DNA of 14,715 nt from Planctomycetota bacterium. GTDB lineage: Bacteria > Planctomycetota > UBA1135 > UBA2386. The notes under the pieces are model-generated. The model saw only the letters and a list, made by a program, of their open reading frames with translations, was not told the DNA's origin and did not search any database. Positions 1-7,500 of the stretch are shown here, piece after piece. The DNA lies in assembly GCA_947455805.1 (NCBI GenBank), contig CANGSN010000022.1, positions 1 through 14,715 of the forward strand, given 5' to 3'. How positions within the stretch are numbered: position 1 is the stretch's first letter; each line of letters opens with the position of its first letter. The translations under genes and the position numbers were made by a program.

Positions 1-1579
1 CGCCGCCGCACCGCTCGAAGTCGATCGCTTCACCAGCCTGCGCCTGTCGATCGTCGAGGCCGAGTCGCGCGTCGAGGCCGAACGACTCGGTGTGCGCTTG
101 CCGAACCTGTACGTCGAGACCGACATGGCGTTCCACGCGATGACCGGCGCCGACGGCAGCTCCCACTGCGTGCGCTGGTTGCCGGATCCCGCCTACGAAA
201 CGCAGGTCAACTACGAGAAGCGCACGCGCTGCCTGCTCGAGGTGGCGCCGGAGATCGGCCCGGCGCAGCTGCTGGCACCCGGCGGCACCTTCGCGACGTT
301 CCGCACGTTCGTGCTGGTGCCCGACGCCGACGACCGGGACCGCCAGTCGCTCGCCCAGCGGCGCATGTACCGGACGCTGGCGCCGTGGAGCACCGAGAAC
401 CCGCTGATGCTGCACGTGCGCAGCGCCGAGCCGGCCGCGGTGCGCACGGCGATCGACCAGTGCGCCGACGTCGGCTTCGAGATGGCGATCCTGACGTTCG
501 GCAGCGGCTTCGACATCGAGGACGACAGCCAGGCGAACCTCGACCGCTGGCGTGAACTGGCCGACTACGCACACCGGAAGGGCGTGCAGCTCGGCGGCTA
601 CTCGCTGCTGGCGAGCCGCCGCATCGAACCGGACGGCGACAACTGCATCGATGCCGCGACGGGCAAGCCAGGCGGTGGCGCGTTCGGCCATGCGCCGGCC
701 TTGGCCAGCGAATGGGGCCAGCGCTACTTCGCGAAGCTGCGGCGCTTCTTCGAGTACACCGGCTTCGACCTGCTCGAGCACGACGGCAGCTATCCCGGCG
801 ACCACGACGCGGCGGCGCGACCACCGCGCCAGCGCGGCCACGCCGACTCGCGGTGGGTGCAGTTCGGCATCGTCGCCGAGTTCTATCGCTGGTGCCGCGC
901 GCGCGGCGTCTCGCTGAACGTGCCCGACTGGTACTTCCTGCAGGGCAGCACCAAGACCGGCATGGGCTACCGCGAGACCAACTGGTCGCTGCCGCGCGAA
1001 CTGCAGGTGCTGCACGCGCGGCAGAACCTGTTCGACGGCACGCGCGACAAGACGCCGTCGATGGGCTGGATGTTCGTGCCGCTGACCGAGTACCACGGCG
1101 GCGGTGCAGCGGCGACGATCGAGCCGCTGCACCAGCACCTCGACCACTACGAACGCATGCTGGCGAGCAACCTCGGCTACGGGGCGCAGGCGTGCTGGCG
1201 CGGCCCGCGGCTCCACGACACCGACGCGGTGCGCGCGGCGGTGGCGAAGTGGGTGCAGTGGTTCGTGCGCCATCGCCGCATCCTCGAGTCCGACGTCGTG
1301 CACGGCAGCTCGCGCCGCGCCTCTGGCCGTGACCTCGACTGGGTGCTGCACACGGACCCGCGCGGTGACGACAAGGCGATGCTGGTCGTGTTCAACCCGA
1401 CCGACGGTCCGCGGCAGCGCACGCTGCCGCTCGACCTCTACTTCGCCGGCCTGGTCGACGTGGCCCAAGGCCAGGACGACGCCGGCCGGCCGTTCGAACG
1501 GCGCCTCGACCGCCGCGGCTGCACCACGCTGGACGTGGAGGTGCCCGCCGGCGGCGTGCGCTGGTTCACGTTCCGCTGA
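1..1579 (+). CDS. Putative TIM-barrel glycoside hydrolase (alpha-galactosidase-like), 5' end missing
   Basis: The reading frame is open from the left edge (codons start at base 2) to a TGA at 1577-1579. The first in-frame start seen is a GTG at 92, but the 30 codons before it read as ordinary protein, so the gene very probably starts outside the window. Numbering from that GTG, the middle looks like a (beta/alpha)8 barrel. Candidate catalytic acids lie in YTGFDLLEHDGSYPGD (D226, D231), a placement like the nucleophile strand of clan GH-D enzymes such as GH27/GH36 alpha-galactosidases. Further barrel motifs are NVPDWYF (about 276-282), GYRETNW (292-298) and GWMFVPLTEYHGG (325-337). Residues from about 410 look like an all-beta C-terminal domain (VLHTDP, MLVVFNPTDGP). 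The fold and hydrolase role are inferred and the substrate is unknown. It could be a carbohydrate-active enzyme outside the named families. Confidence 0.6.
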   Translation, partial: AAAPLEVDRFTSLRLSIVEAESRVEAERLGVRLPNLYVETDMAFHAMTGADGSSHCVRWLPDPAYETQVNYEKRTRCLLEVAPEIGPAQLLAPGGTFATFRTFVLVPDADDRDRQSLAQRRMYRTLAPWSTENPLMLHVRSAEPAAVRTAIDQCADVGFEMAILTFGSGFDIEDDSQANLDRWRELADYAHRKGVQLGGYSLLASRRIEPDGDNCIDAATGKPGGGAFGHAPALASEWGQRYFAKLRRFFEYTGFDLLEHDGSYPGDHDAAARPPRQRGHADSRWVQFGIVAEFYRWCRARGVSLNVPDWYFLQGSTKTGMGYRETNWSLPRELQVLHARQNLFDGTRDKTPSMGWMFVPLTEYHGGGAAATIEPLHQHLDHYERMLASNLGYGAQACWRGPRLHDTDAVRAAVAKWVQWFVRHRRILESDVVHGSSRRASGRDLDWVLHTDPRGDDKAMLVVFNPTDGPRQRTLPLDLYFAGLVDVAQGQDDAGRPFERRLDRRGCTTLDVEVPAGGVRWFTFR

Positions 1580-1612
1580 ATGCGGAACGGGCGCTCGCGG
1601 TGGCGGTTCGGC

Positions 1613-1621
1613 TGCTTATCC
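1613..1621 (+). promoter_or_regulatory. Possible extended -10 promoter element before the methyltransferase gene
   Basis: The 111-nt gap between the hydrolase stop and the methyltransferase ATG holds TGC-TTATCC, which fits an extended -10 (TGn plus a TATAAT-like hexamer). It stands out in GC-rich surroundings. No -35 hexamer is visible at 16-18 nt, so the call rests on the extended -10 alone. It would give the methyltransferase-membrane protein-DUF2911 unit its own transcript. Confidence 0.2.
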
Positions 1622-1655
1622 TCGCCGCCCCAGAACCACACCGACGACCCCCACC

Positions 1656-1675
1656 GCCGAGCCGAGCCGAGCCGG
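1656..1675 (+). repeat. Short GCCGA tandem repeat in a gene leader
   Basis: Three perfect GCCGA pentamers are followed by GCCGG, directly upstream of the methyltransferase start at 1691. Five-base units of this kind can change copy number by slippage. They lie in the probable untranslated leader, so a change would alter leader length or ribosome access and not the protein. It may simply be chance in GC-rich DNA. Confidence 0.4.
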
Positions 1676-1690
1676 ACGAGATCCCGCGCG

Positions 1691-2368
1691 ATGACGAACC
1701 TGCACGCCCCGATGCAGCAGAGCAAGCTGCACAACTACAACAGCACCCGCGGCGCCGAGGCCTACAAGGCCGACTACCGCAACAAGCTGCACCGCAAGTG
1801 GTCGGACAAGCGCGAACGCGCGCTTCTGAACCAGTACTTCACGCGCATCGGCCACGTCGACTCGATCCTCGACCTGCCGTGCGGCCACGGTCGCCTGTCC
1901 GACTTCCTGCGCACGCGCTGCACGCAGCTGATCGAAGGCGACTGGTCGTTCACGATGGTGTCGCTGAACCAGAAGGACCACGGGCCGGAGCCCAAGGCCG
2001 GCGTGCCACAGCGCCACTACGTGCGCGCCACCGCGCTCGAGATCCCGCTGCCGGACCGCTCGGTCGACGTCGTCGTCAGCTTCCGGCTGTCGCACCACCT
2101 CGAGTCGCAGGAGCTGCGCGAACGCCACCTGCGCGAACTGTTCCGCGTCGCCAGGAAGCACGTGATCGTGACCTGGTTCTCGGCGACGTCGCTGAAGAAC
2201 CTGCTGCGCGAAGTGCGCGTCAAGCTCGCCGGCAAGAAGCCGAAGAACGTGCTGCGCAACGACCGCGTGCGCGCGCTCGCCAAGGAAGCCGGCTACACGC
2301 AGCAGCTGGCGAAGCCGCTGTTCCTGATCGGCTCGGGCCACGTGCTCGGCCTGTTCTCGCGCTCATGA
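1691..2368 (+). CDS. Class I SAM-dependent methyltransferase
   Basis: A 225-residue protein with a Rossmann-type methyltransferase core. Motif I is SILDLPCGHGRLSDF (about 58-72), where the usual LDxGxGxG glycine is LPCGHG. The acidic SAM-contact region follows at IEGDWS (81-86), and DVVVSFRLSHHLES (126-139) is the motif IV region. The frame stays open upstream to 1580, but those 37 codons are low-complexity and the ATG at 1691 begins sequence resembling homologues, so I chose it. No strong Shine-Dalgarno is visible. The substrate cannot be read from the sequence; the basic C-terminal half (LREVRVKLAGKKPKN) could bind a polar or nucleic-acid partner, but this is speculation. It is followed 7 nt later by a membrane protein gene, so a lipid or envelope substrate is possible. 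The family call is firm and the role unknown. Confidence 0.85.
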   Translation: MTNLHAPMQQSKLHNYNSTRGAEAYKADYRNKLHRKWSDKRERALLNQYFTRIGHVDSILDLPCGHGRLSDFLRTRCTQLIEGDWSFTMVSLNQKDHGPEPKAGVPQRHYVRATALEIPLPDRSVDVVVSFRLSHHLESQELRERHLRELFRVARKHVIVTWFSATSLKNLLREVRVKLAGKKPKNVLRNDRVRALAKEAGYTQQLAKPLFLIGSGHVLGLFSRS

Positions 2369-2375
2369 CGGGCTC

Positions 2376-2813
2376 ATGACCAGCGGCCCGCGCAATGCCT
2401 CGTTCGCGCAGCAGCGACTGATCGCGTTCGGACTGCTGTTCGGCGTCGGCGCCTACTCGCTGGTCGCTGCCATCGTGCTGCAGCAGAACGACGGCAAGGG
2501 CCTGCAACCGGACCTGCCAGCGGAGCTCGCCGACGTGGCGCTGATGCTCGGGCCCGCGATGCTGGTCGCCGGTCTCGTGCTGCGCCTGGTCATGAACCGC
2601 CGCGCCGAGGCGCTGCCGGCCGACGAACGCGCTTCGCCGCGCCTCCAGGCGCTGCTGCTGCCGATGGGCGTGCTCGAGGCCGGCGCCCTGTTCGGCATCA
2701 CGGTCTGGATGCTCAGCGGCAAGGCCGTGCCGAGCCTCGTCACCGCGCTCGTGCTGTTCGCGGCGATGATCGCGATCGTGCCGCTGCGCGATCCGGACGA
2801 GGGCGCGCGGTGA
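2376..2813 (+). CDS. Small membrane protein with four predicted helices, unknown function
   Basis: A 145-residue protein that is mostly hydrophobic. Transmembrane segments fall at about 14-36, 51-73, 92-113 and 118-136, with an arginine-rich cytoplasmic-type loop (NRRAEALPADER) between helices 2 and 3. I recognise no named family. The ATG at 2376 sits 7 nt after the methyltransferase stop, and the 3' end overlaps the next gene by 4 nt (GTGA), so the three genes are almost certainly one transcript with coupled translation. An earlier ATG at 2365 leads only to a four-codon frame. A membrane partner for the methyltransferase or for the secreted DUF2911-like protein is plausible from context only. 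Confidence 0.75.
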   Translation: MTSGPRNASFAQQRLIAFGLLFGVGAYSLVAAIVLQQNDGKGLQPDLPAELADVALMLGPAMLVAGLVLRLVMNRRAEALPADERASPRLQALLLPMGVLEAGALFGITVWMLSGKAVPSLVTALVLFAAMIAIVPLRDPDEGAR

Positions 2814-3940
2814 CGAACATCTGCCGCGACCGGTTGCCTGCCGCGCGCAGGTGGCTATCGCGGCGCATGCCCCTGGCCCTGGTGTCGCGCCGACTCGTCA
2901 CCGCGCTGCTGGTGCTCACGCCGCTGGCCGCCCAGCAGGCGACCACCTATCCCGCGGACCTGCAGCGGGCGCGCGCCATCTGGTTCCAGAACGCGTCGAA
3001 CAACGTGGCCAGCGAAGTCGGCGTCTCGTTCGCCGCCCGCCCATTCGACGATGCGACGCGGCGCTCGTTCGAGAACGCCACCGCCGGCACCCGCTGGCCA
3101 TTGGCCGAGCGATTCTGGCCGGAGTTCGCCTGCTTCACCGAAGTCGAGTTCGGCAGCGTGCGCGTGCCCGCCGACAGCTACGCGATGCTGCTGGTGAAGA
3201 CCGACGACGGCTTCGGCCTCGGCCTGCTCGACGGCGACAAGGCGCGCGCCACCTTGTCGCCGCCGGGCACCGCCCCGAGCCTGCCGCTGCTGGCGACGAT
3301 CCCGCTGCAGGCCGGCCCGGGCAACGGCAGCCCGCTGCAACTCGCGTTCGTCGCCGACGGCGATGCCGGCCGCTTCGCGCTGGTGCTGCAGTTCGGCCCC
3401 AACCGCTGGAGCGCCACCGGCCGCGCCAAGGGCACGCCGAAGACGCCGCCGATCGTCATGGCCGATGCACGCGCCAGCTGGCGGCTCGACGGCCCTGCGG
3501 CCGACAGCCAGACGCCGTTCGCCGTGCTCGACCACGGCCTGCCGCGCTGGACCAAGGAACTGCACGAGACGTGGCACGGCCTGCGCGCCGGCACGACGTG
3601 GCGCCTCGGCAAGGACTGGGCGACGACGCTCGACACCAACCGCACGCTGCTGCTCGGCGGCAAGGAACTGGAGCCCGGGCTCTGGCACCTGTCGCTGGCG
3701 AAGACGCCCGACGGCTGGAACCTGAACGCGACCAGCGCCGTCGCCGACTACCGCGCGAAGATCGACCCGAACAGCGGCCGCGGCGCCTCGGTGCTCAGCG
3801 TGCCGATGCACAGTGCGTCAGTGAAGCCAGCGTGCGAAGAGCTGCGCGTGCAGTGCAACGCCGACGGTGCCGGCTTCGACCTGGCGATCCAGTTCGGGCT
3901 CGAAGAGCTGACGGTGCCGTTCGCGTTCGGCAAGCAGTAG
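2810..3940 (+). CDS. Secreted protein with two tandem DUF2911-like domains
   Basis: The GTG start at 2810 overlaps the previous stop (GTGA) and has a GAGGG-like ribosome site about 7 nt upstream. An ATG at 2867 (residue 20) is a strong alternative: it would give a clean signal peptide (MPLALVSRR, hydrophobic LVTALLVLTPLAA, cleavage near AAQ-Q) and has AGGTGG 12 nt upstream. Numbering from 2810, residues about 260-373 match the DUF2911 pattern: GTTWRLGKDWATTL, then LGGKELEPGLWHLSLAKT, then a closing beta-strand block. Residues about 90-205 repeat the plan in diverged form: GTRWPLAERFWPEF, then VRVPADSYAMLLVKT, then LALVLQFGPNRWS. DUF2911 proteins are exported beta-rich proteins of unknown biochemical role. 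The duplication is my reading by eye. No catalytic motif was found. Confidence 0.8.
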   Translation: MTNICRDRLPAARRWLSRRMPLALVSRRLVTALLVLTPLAAQQATTYPADLQRARAIWFQNASNNVASEVGVSFAARPFDDATRRSFENATAGTRWPLAERFWPEFACFTEVEFGSVRVPADSYAMLLVKTDDGFGLGLLDGDKARATLSPPGTAPSLPLLATIPLQAGPGNGSPLQLAFVADGDAGRFALVLQFGPNRWSATGRAKGTPKTPPIVMADARASWRLDGPAADSQTPFAVLDHGLPRWTKELHETWHGLRAGTTWRLGKDWATTLDTNRTLLLGGKELEPGLWHLSLAKTPDGWNLNATSAVADYRAKIDPNSGRGASVLSVPMHSASVKPACEELRVQCNADGAGFDLAIQFGLEELTVPFAFGKQ

Positions 3941-3955
3941 CTCCGCAGCGGCTTC

Positions 3956-5575
3956 TCAGCGCTTCTGCACCGGCTTGGGCGGCACGGTCATCACGAGATC
4001 CACGACCACGGGATCGCCCTGCATCGACACGATTCGCTCGATCTCGACCGGGGCCATGCCGGCGGCATTGCCGCGGAACACCACCTTGCCTTCGGGTAGC
4101 AGGGTGTGGATGTCGCCGTCCGCCGGATACCACAGCCAGGTCGAGCTCGCCTTGTTGGCCGCAACGCGAACGCTCATGCCACGATCGAGTGCGTCGCCCT
4201 CGAAGCGAGGTCGAATGGTCACGGGAACGAGCTTCGGCAGAGTGACGACGGCCTCGACCTCGACTCCGGCGAGCACTTCGCAGAAGCGTTGTTCGACCCG
4301 TGGATCGGTCGCCCACGCGTTGATGCGGCTGAGCCGCCACGAATAGACGCCGGCCGGCAGACTGAGCACTTCGCCGTCGCGCACGGACATGGTCGGGACC
4401 TTCTTGGCGTTCGATCCAGTCGCGACGACCTCGATCGAGCCCGCGAAGACGCCGCCATCCGGATGCCGCACCTTCACTCGGGCTCGCCCGGCCGGGATGC
4501 CTTCGTCCAGCGCCAAGAAGCTCGGCGCATCAATGGTCGCGATCTCCATCATCGGCACCTCGCCGCTCCACAGCCTGCCCAGGGTGTCGACGACGCGGAA
4601 CTCCACGCTCGGCGGGGATGCGACCGCCTGGGCTTGCAGCATGCCGACTCGGACGAGGTCGGTCTTGAACTTGTCCCTGAGCCTCGCGGTCAAGTGCCGC
4701 GTGCGGGCCACGGCACCACCCTCCTTCGCCAACAGCTGGTTGTCAATCAAGGAAGCATGGCCAGCGCGTTCGACCCCAGGAGGCAAGGATGCCACGGCGG
4801 CCCACATGGGAACCATCTCGACGACGAAGGGCGCGCAGGGGATTGTGAACGGAATCTCGCCGAGCCCCACCTCGGTCGCCGGCACGACCGTGTCGGAGAA
4901 CACGGCTACGTGGTAGCTGCCAGGCTCGAGGTTCCGAAACGCGGCCTTGCCCTCGACGTCGACGGCGGACCTCCACAGAACGGGCGCTGCAGCCTCGGTG
5001 GACAGGACCGTTGCCGCCCCATGCTTGGCCCGGATGCCAAGGTCGGCGTTCGCCATGACCGGGAACGCCGACACGACCACGGTCGCGTCCACGACCGCGC
5101 GGCCGGCAGCGCGCACGAACACATCCAAGATGGCGGCTCGGTCGAGCACCACATCTCTCGACTCGACGGATTCCCAGGTCACTCTGGCGATCCGATACCC
5201 GTCCGCCATGAAGAACGTAGTCCGGTAGAGCCAATCGGACTGCACGTCGAGGCACCCATTCGAGTCGGTGCGCACGAGCTGATCGTGTGGAGGCAATGAC
5301 GACAAGGCGTCGGAGTCACGAACAGTCCAGACCGCCACGTTCGGCACCGATGCACCTTCTCTGTCAATGCAGCGCAAACGCGAGACGACCGCAACTCGTG
5401 CCGAGCCATCAGCCGCCACCATTCCCTCCAGCCTCTTGCTGGAACTGGGAACCGAGGAGGAACCATGGGCGTCGCCATCAGGTGCCGGCATGGGCCCGGC
5501 TGCAGGCCTGCTCCATAGCCAAGCGACGAAGACGAGTAGCGCTCCGAACAGAAGAAGGTACCTTTTGGCGATCAT
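3956..5575 (-). CDS. Membrane-anchored surface protein with Ig-like (carboxypeptidase-regulatory-type) repeats
   Basis: A 539-residue protein. The ATG at 5575 gives a short basic start (MIAKR) and one hydrophobic anchor (about 6-22), followed by a Pro/Ser-rich linker (24-46) and a long extracytoplasmic part. The frame stays open upstream to 5758, but those 61 residues precede the obvious anchor, so I rejected the earlier start. At least three beta-rich units resemble CarboxypepD_reg or transthyretin-like folds: about 148-226 (ending FRNLEPGSYHVAVFSD), about 370-416 (ending LSLPAGVYSWRLS) and about 465-503 (ending HTLLPEGKVVFRGN). No enzyme motif is visible, so a structural or binding role at the surface is inferred. 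Codon use includes AGG, CTA, CTT and GGA, which are rare in the neighbours. No clear ribosome site precedes the start. It ends 15 nt from the convergent DUF2911-like gene. Confidence 0.75.
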   Translation of the reverse strand: MIAKRYLLLFGALLVFVAWLWSRPAAGPMPAPDGDAHGSSSVPSSSKRLEGMVAADGSARVAVVSRLRCIDREGASVPNVAVWTVRDSDALSSLPPHDQLVRTDSNGCLDVQSDWLYRTTFFMADGYRIARVTWESVESRDVVLDRAAILDVFVRAAGRAVVDATVVVSAFPVMANADLGIRAKHGAATVLSTEAAAPVLWRSAVDVEGKAAFRNLEPGSYHVAVFSDTVVPATEVGLGEIPFTIPCAPFVVEMVPMWAAVASLPPGVERAGHASLIDNQLLAKEGGAVARTRHLTARLRDKFKTDLVRVGMLQAQAVASPPSVEFRVVDTLGRLWSGEVPMMEIATIDAPSFLALDEGIPAGRARVKVRHPDGGVFAGSIEVVATGSNAKKVPTMSVRDGEVLSLPAGVYSWRLSRINAWATDPRVEQRFCEVLAGVEVEAVVTLPKLVPVTIRPRFEGDALDRGMSVRVAANKASSTWLWYPADGDIHTLLPEGKVVFRGNAAGMAPVEIERIVSMQGDPVVVDLVMTVPPKPVQKR

Positions 5576-5745
5576 GATTCGCAGACTTGGCTCGCATTTA
5601 GTTCGCAGCAAGACACCTAGTGTAGTGCGCCTGAATCGCGGGGCATTGCCAAACGCCGATCTCGCGTTCAGCTTGCCGATTGGAGGCGATTCTCGATGCC
5701 CCATCAGGTCGACGCACCCCACTAGCCAGAGCTCTGCACCATCAA

Positions 5746-6174
5746 TCAGGGGCACCAACAGAAGAGGAACTTGATACCCTCGGGGCCCGGCAGCGGCTCT
5801 TCACCACACTCCCCTTCGCAGCCACTCGCGAAGCAGGTGAAGCCAACAACCAACCCTCCGTTCAGATTGACGATGCAGGCGCAAGGACCGCCGAACCATC
5901 CCCACTGCCAGCTCTGGCACCTACACCACCCCAGATCACCGAGTGCGTTGGTCTGGGATTGGCAGGGATCGGTAGACGGATCGCCACAGGCAGCCGTCGG
6001 GCACCCGATCCACTGCACCTCGCCGCCGTTGTTTCGCCCGATGGGCGTGCAGTTCGAGGCAGCCACCGGAAGCGTGGATGGCAGACTCGAGACCTCGGCA
6101 TCAGCATCCGGCGCCCCAACACCGCCGTTTGCCAGCAAAAGAGACGCTGTAGCAAGTAAGAGAACGATCTTCAT
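5746..6174 (-). CDS. Small cysteine-rich secreted protein, unknown function
   Basis: A 142-residue protein with a clear signal peptide (MKIVLLLATASLLLANGGVGA, cleavage near residue 21) and 13 cysteines at 42, 58, 63, 71, 84, 86, 98, 100, 114, 119, 123, 139 and 141. They include three CxC pairs (WCRC, CAC, CWC) and a CFASGCEGEC cluster. Tryptophans are frequent around 83-93 (GWCRCQSWQWGWF). This suggests a compact disulfide-stabilised or metal-binding exported domain; no known family was recognised. The start is secure because AAGGAGT lies 7 nt upstream of the ATG, the best Shine-Dalgarno in the window. An odd number of cysteines leaves one free for metal binding or an intermolecular disulfide. 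The gene is less GC-rich than its right-hand neighbours and is followed by a 170-nt gap before the Ig-like protein gene. Confidence 0.8.
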   Translation of the reverse strand: MKIVLLLATASLLLANGGVGAPDADAEVSSLPSTLPVAASNCTPIGRNNGGEVQWIGCPTAACGDPSTDPCQSQTNALGDLGWCRCQSWQWGWFGGPCACIVNLNGGLVVGFTCFASGCEGECGEEPLPGPEGIKFLFCWCP

Positions 6175-6196
6175 CGCTCAGACTCCTTCCATTTTG

Positions 6197-6212
6197 GACG
6201 GACAATTCCGTC
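6197..6212. promoter_or_regulatory. Inverted repeat just upstream of the cysteine-rich gene
   Basis: GACGGA and TCCGTC form 6-bp arms around CAAT, 22-37 nt before the ATG and next to the ribosome site at about 6181-6189 (minus strand). It could be an operator, or a small leader hairpin affecting translation. No convincing -35/-10 pair was found in the 96-nt gap. The arms are short, so chance is quite possible. Confidence 0.25.
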
Positions 6213-6270
6213 ACTCCCGAAAGGATGCCCCCCCCACAGCCAAAGAATCAAGCATCACGCGAAGAAATTC

Positions 6271-7500
6271 TCACTCGCCGAACGACACGCCAGCGTGCAG
6301 ACAGTCCGCGAGCTGCAGGCACATGCGATCGAGCGCCGCACGATCCGGCGTCAGGCCCACGGAAGTCAGCAGTCGCCGCGCCAGCGGGCCGCGGCGCAGG
6401 ATCGTGCGCAGCGGTTGCTCCACCACCGGATCGAGGTCCGCGTCGGGCAGCACCGCGTCGGCGAGGCGACGCCAGCAGTCGGCGGCGGTGCGCGGCTGTG
6501 TGCCGAGGCCGAGCGCTTGCAGCAGGCCGCCGTGCGCGACGATCGCCTGGTCGCCGTCCTGCGCCACCGCCCACAACACGCCGGCGAGTTCGTCGGTCGA
6601 CAACGCGGCGAGGGCCGGCAGCGACGCCCAGCGTTCGCGGCACATCGCGCGCAGCACGGCAGTGACCAGCGAACAGATCGCCAGGTCGGCGGCCGGATGT
6701 TCCTGCACGTCGAGCACGCGGATCTCGAGCGCGTCGCGGAAGAACTTCGGCACGACGCCGCGCGAGTTCAGCCACTCCTCGCGCAGCAGACGGTCCGGAT
6801 CGAACGGCGCGATGTCGGCCCAGATCGGCTCGAGCACGTGCGTGAAGTAGTCGGCGCGCGTCGTCACCGGTTCGGGCACGACCTTGCCGGCGATGCGCGG
6901 CACGCGCTTCTGGTTGTGCCGGTAGGTCTGCAGGCGCCAGTCGAGCCAGCCGGTGAAGCGCCCTTCGCAGTACGGCGAACTGGCGGCGAGTGCCGGCAGC
7001 AGCGGCAGCAGCGCGCGCGCGGCGAGGTGCAAACGCCCGAACTCGTCGTCGTTGGCGAACGGCAGGTTCAGGTGGCAGCTCTGCAGGTTGGACCAGCCGT
7101 GGCCGCGGCAGTCGAAGATGCGGTCGTAGGCGCCGTAGACCTCGGCGTAGTCGTGCGGCCACTTCTGGAACTCGCGCTGCGGGTCCATCGTCGGGTGCAT
7201 GCCGCCAGGGCACAGGCGCGCACCCATCGGGGCGAGCGCTTCGTCGAGGCGCAGCAGCGACCGCTGGAAGTCGGTGGCGACCGAACGCAGCGACGGTGCG
7301 GGCCCGTTCGTCTTCAGCTCGACGACGTGCAGCGCCAGTTCGTTCGACCACGAGATCGGCCCGTCGTCGTGGTCGCCGGAGTAGCTGCCGGCGAAGTGGC
7401 GCAGCAGCTCGTCGACGATCGGCCGCACGGCCAGCGAGGCGCGATCGACGACCATGTACTCGAGCTCGATGCCGAATCCCTGGAACAGCCCGAGCGTCAT
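6271..7500 (-). CDS. GCS2-family carboxylate-amine ligase (glutamate-cysteine ligase-like)
   Basis: A 409-residue protein of the glutamate-cysteine ligase type 2 (COG2170, YbdK-like) family, which joins an amino acid carboxylate to an amine using ATP. Visible landmarks are GFGIELEYMV (9-18) with metal-binding glutamates E12 and E14, ELALHVVELKT (54-64), the glycine-rich ARLCPGGMHP (94-103), NLQSCHLNLPF (138-148) with H143, and FFRDALEIRVLDVQEHP (253-269). Length fits the family. The start is fixed by the ATG at 7500, which overlaps the ligase stop upstream as ATGA; the frame is open much further upstream but only through the neighbouring gene. It is the last gene of a peptidase/ATP-grasp/GCS2 unit. 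Family members often lack the true glutathione-pathway substrate, so I would not call it gshA. It probably acts on a product of the coupled ATP-grasp enzyme. Confidence 0.88.
   Translation of the reverse strand: MTLGLFQGFGIELEYMVVDRASLAVRPIVDELLRHFAGSYSGDHDDGPISWSNELALHVVELKTNGPAPSLRSVATDFQRSLLRLDEALAPMGARLCPGGMHPTMDPQREFQKWPHDYAEVYGAYDRIFDCRGHGWSNLQSCHLNLPFANDDEFGRLHLAARALLPLLPALAASSPYCEGRFTGWLDWRLQTYRHNQKRVPRIAGKVVPEPVTTRADYFTHVLEPIWADIAPFDPDRLLREEWLNSRGVVPKFFRDALEIRVLDVQEHPAADLAICSLVTAVLRAMCRERWASLPALAALSTDELAGVLWAVAQDGDQAIVAHGGLLQALGLGTQPRTAADCWRRLADAVLPDADLDPVVEQPLRTILRRGPLARRLLTSVGLTPDRAALDRMCLQLADCLHAGVSFGE

Noticed and set aside
4106..5299. A 397-codon plus-strand frame opposite the Ig-like protein gene
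   Set aside because: It has an Arg/His/Asp-rich composition, no signal or domain and no ribosome site. The minus-strand frame has an anchor and repeated beta units.
5576..5745. Possible promoter hexamers (TTGGCA and TACACT) before the Ig-like protein gene
   Set aside because: The spacing is 22 nt, too long for a usual housekeeping promoter, and no better pair was found. The short CAGAGCTCTG palindrome at 5727-5736 lacks a T-run, so it is not called a terminator.
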